A stretch of DNA of 6,403 nt from Pseudomonadota bacterium. Its GTDB lineage: Bacteria; Pseudomonadota; Gammaproteobacteria; Xanthomonadales; Rhodanobacteraceae. The position numbers were made by a program, and so were the translations under genes. Within the stretch, counting starts at the first letter, position 1. Each line of letters starts with the position of its first letter. The notes under the pieces are model-generated. The model was not told the origin of the DNA, made no database searches, and saw nothing but the letters and a program-made list of their open reading frames with translations. Of this stretch, positions 5,744 through 6,403 are shown in pieces. The stretch lies in NCBI GenBank assembly GCA_021798675.1, contig JAJZGE010000115.1:1-6403 (forward strand), in the 5' to 3' direction.

Positions 5744-6403
5744 ATGGATATCTATCTGGTCGGCGGTGCAGTCCGCGACAGCTTGCTCGGGCGGCCGGTG
5801 GTCGACCGCGATCACGTGGTGGTGGGCGCGCGGCCGGAGGATCTGCTGGCACTGGGTTACAAGCCGGTAGGCAAGGATTTTCCGGTGTTCCTGCATCCCG
5901 ACACCGGCGAGGAGTACGCGCTGGCGCGCACCGAACGCAAGAGCGGCCACGGCTACCACGGCTTCGTGTTCCAGGCCGATGCCACGGTGACGCTGGAGCA
6001 GGACCTGGCCCGCCGCGACCTCACCATCAACGCGATCGCCCGCGACGCGCACGGCGCGCTGACCGACCCGTACCACGGCGTGCGCGACATCGAGGCGCGC
6101 GTGCTGCGGCACGTCTCGCCCGCGTTCATCGAGGACCCGGTGCGCGTGCTGCGGGTGGCGCGCTTCGCTGCGCGCTTTGCGCCGCTGGGTTTTGCCGTCG
6201 CCGCCGAGACGATGGCGCTGATGCGGCAGATGGTGCGCGAGGGCGAGGTCGATCACCTGGTGCCCGAGCGCGTGTGGGCGGAAACGCGCAAGGCGCTGGC
6301 CGAACCGCAGCCGTCCGCGTTCCTGCGCGTGCTGCGCGCATGCGGCGCGCTGGCGGTGCTGTTTCCCGAAGTCGACGCGCTGTACGGCGTGCCGCAACGC
6401 GCC
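5744..6403 (+). CDS. cca: CCA tRNA nucleotidyltransferase, N-terminal part (cut by window end)
   Basis: Adds or repairs the 3'-terminal CCA of tRNAs from CTP and ATP in the cytoplasm. The first 220 codons are present and still open at the window edge; the full protein is normally about 400 residues. It reads as a close relative of E. coli Cca: [12 protein letters not shown] at the N-terminus with the GGxxR motif (7-11), the catalytic DxD (Asp21, Asp23), [13 protein letters not shown] (56-68), RRD (90-92) with LTINA, and EDPVRVLR (130-137) leading into the R-V-A-R-F-A-A-R-F helix used in nucleotide selection. This is a class II enzyme of the poly(A) polymerase/CCA family. The start is fixed by the conserved N-terminus. 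There is no ribosome binding site. The C-terminal HD phosphohydrolase domain seen in gammaproteobacterial Cca would lie beyond the window and cannot be judged. Confidence 0.95.
   Translation, partial: MDIYLVGGAVRDSLLGRPVVDRDHVVVGARPEDLLALGYKPVGKDFPVFLHPDTGEEYALARTERKSGHGYHGFVFQADATVTLEQDLARRDLTINAIARDAHGALTDPYHGVRDIEARVLRHVSPAFIEDPVRVLRVARFAARFAPLGFAVAAETMALMRQMVREGEVDHLVPERVWAETRKALAEPQPSAFLRVLRACGALAVLFPEVDALYGVPQRA

Noticed and set aside
5513..6397. 294-codon open frame on the - strand
   Set aside because: Lies opposite cca, which has clear catalytic motifs. The translation is Arg/His/Gln-rich without recognisable features.

Overview
The window is GC-rich, gene-dense chromosomal DNA. Codon third positions are strongly G/C. 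The proteins resemble gammaproteobacterial families, and the CCA-adding enzyme and ClcB-type transporter read very close to the E. coli proteins as I remember them. The best guess is a member of the Xanthomonadales (Rhodanobacter/Dyella-like). That lineage call is an inference from composition and protein style, because no rRNA or other marker is present.

Layout, left to right: (a) 1-219, non-coding or the tail of an unseen upstream gene, with two adjacent perfect 10-bp hairpins; (b) 220-1176 (+), a polytopic DoxX/DoxD-like membrane protein made of two tandem copies of the same domain, followed by a hairpin terminator; (c) 1259-1837 (-), a small exported protein with a TonB-C-terminal-like domain; (d) 1838-2145, a divergent control region with a perfect inverted repeat just upstream of a consensus -35 box and a chain of mini-ORFs leading into the next gene; (e) 2146-3468 (+), a ClcB-type chloride transporter or channel; (f) 3491-5407 (-), an exported TPR sensor joined through one membrane helix to an apparently active GGDEF diguanylate cyclase; (g) 5408-5743, a divergent intergenic region; (h) 5744-6403 (+), the first 220 codons of tRNA nucleotidyltransferase (cca), cut by the window edge.

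The five genes alternate strictly in strand (+,-,+,-,+), so none shares an operon with another seen here. There is no evidence that they form one pathway. Three act at the envelope (DoxX-like protein, TonB-like protein, ClC), one makes the second messenger c-di-GMP in response to a probable periplasmic input, and one is a housekeeping tRNA maturation enzyme. I see no mobile element, CRISPR array, tRNA or rRNA, and nothing I would call a new multi-gene system. The points most worth checking are the internal duplication in the DoxX-like protein, the ClC protein lacking the internal proton glutamate, the operator-like inverted repeat at 1974-1997, the overlapping mini-ORFs before the ClC gene, and a probable leaderless start for cca.
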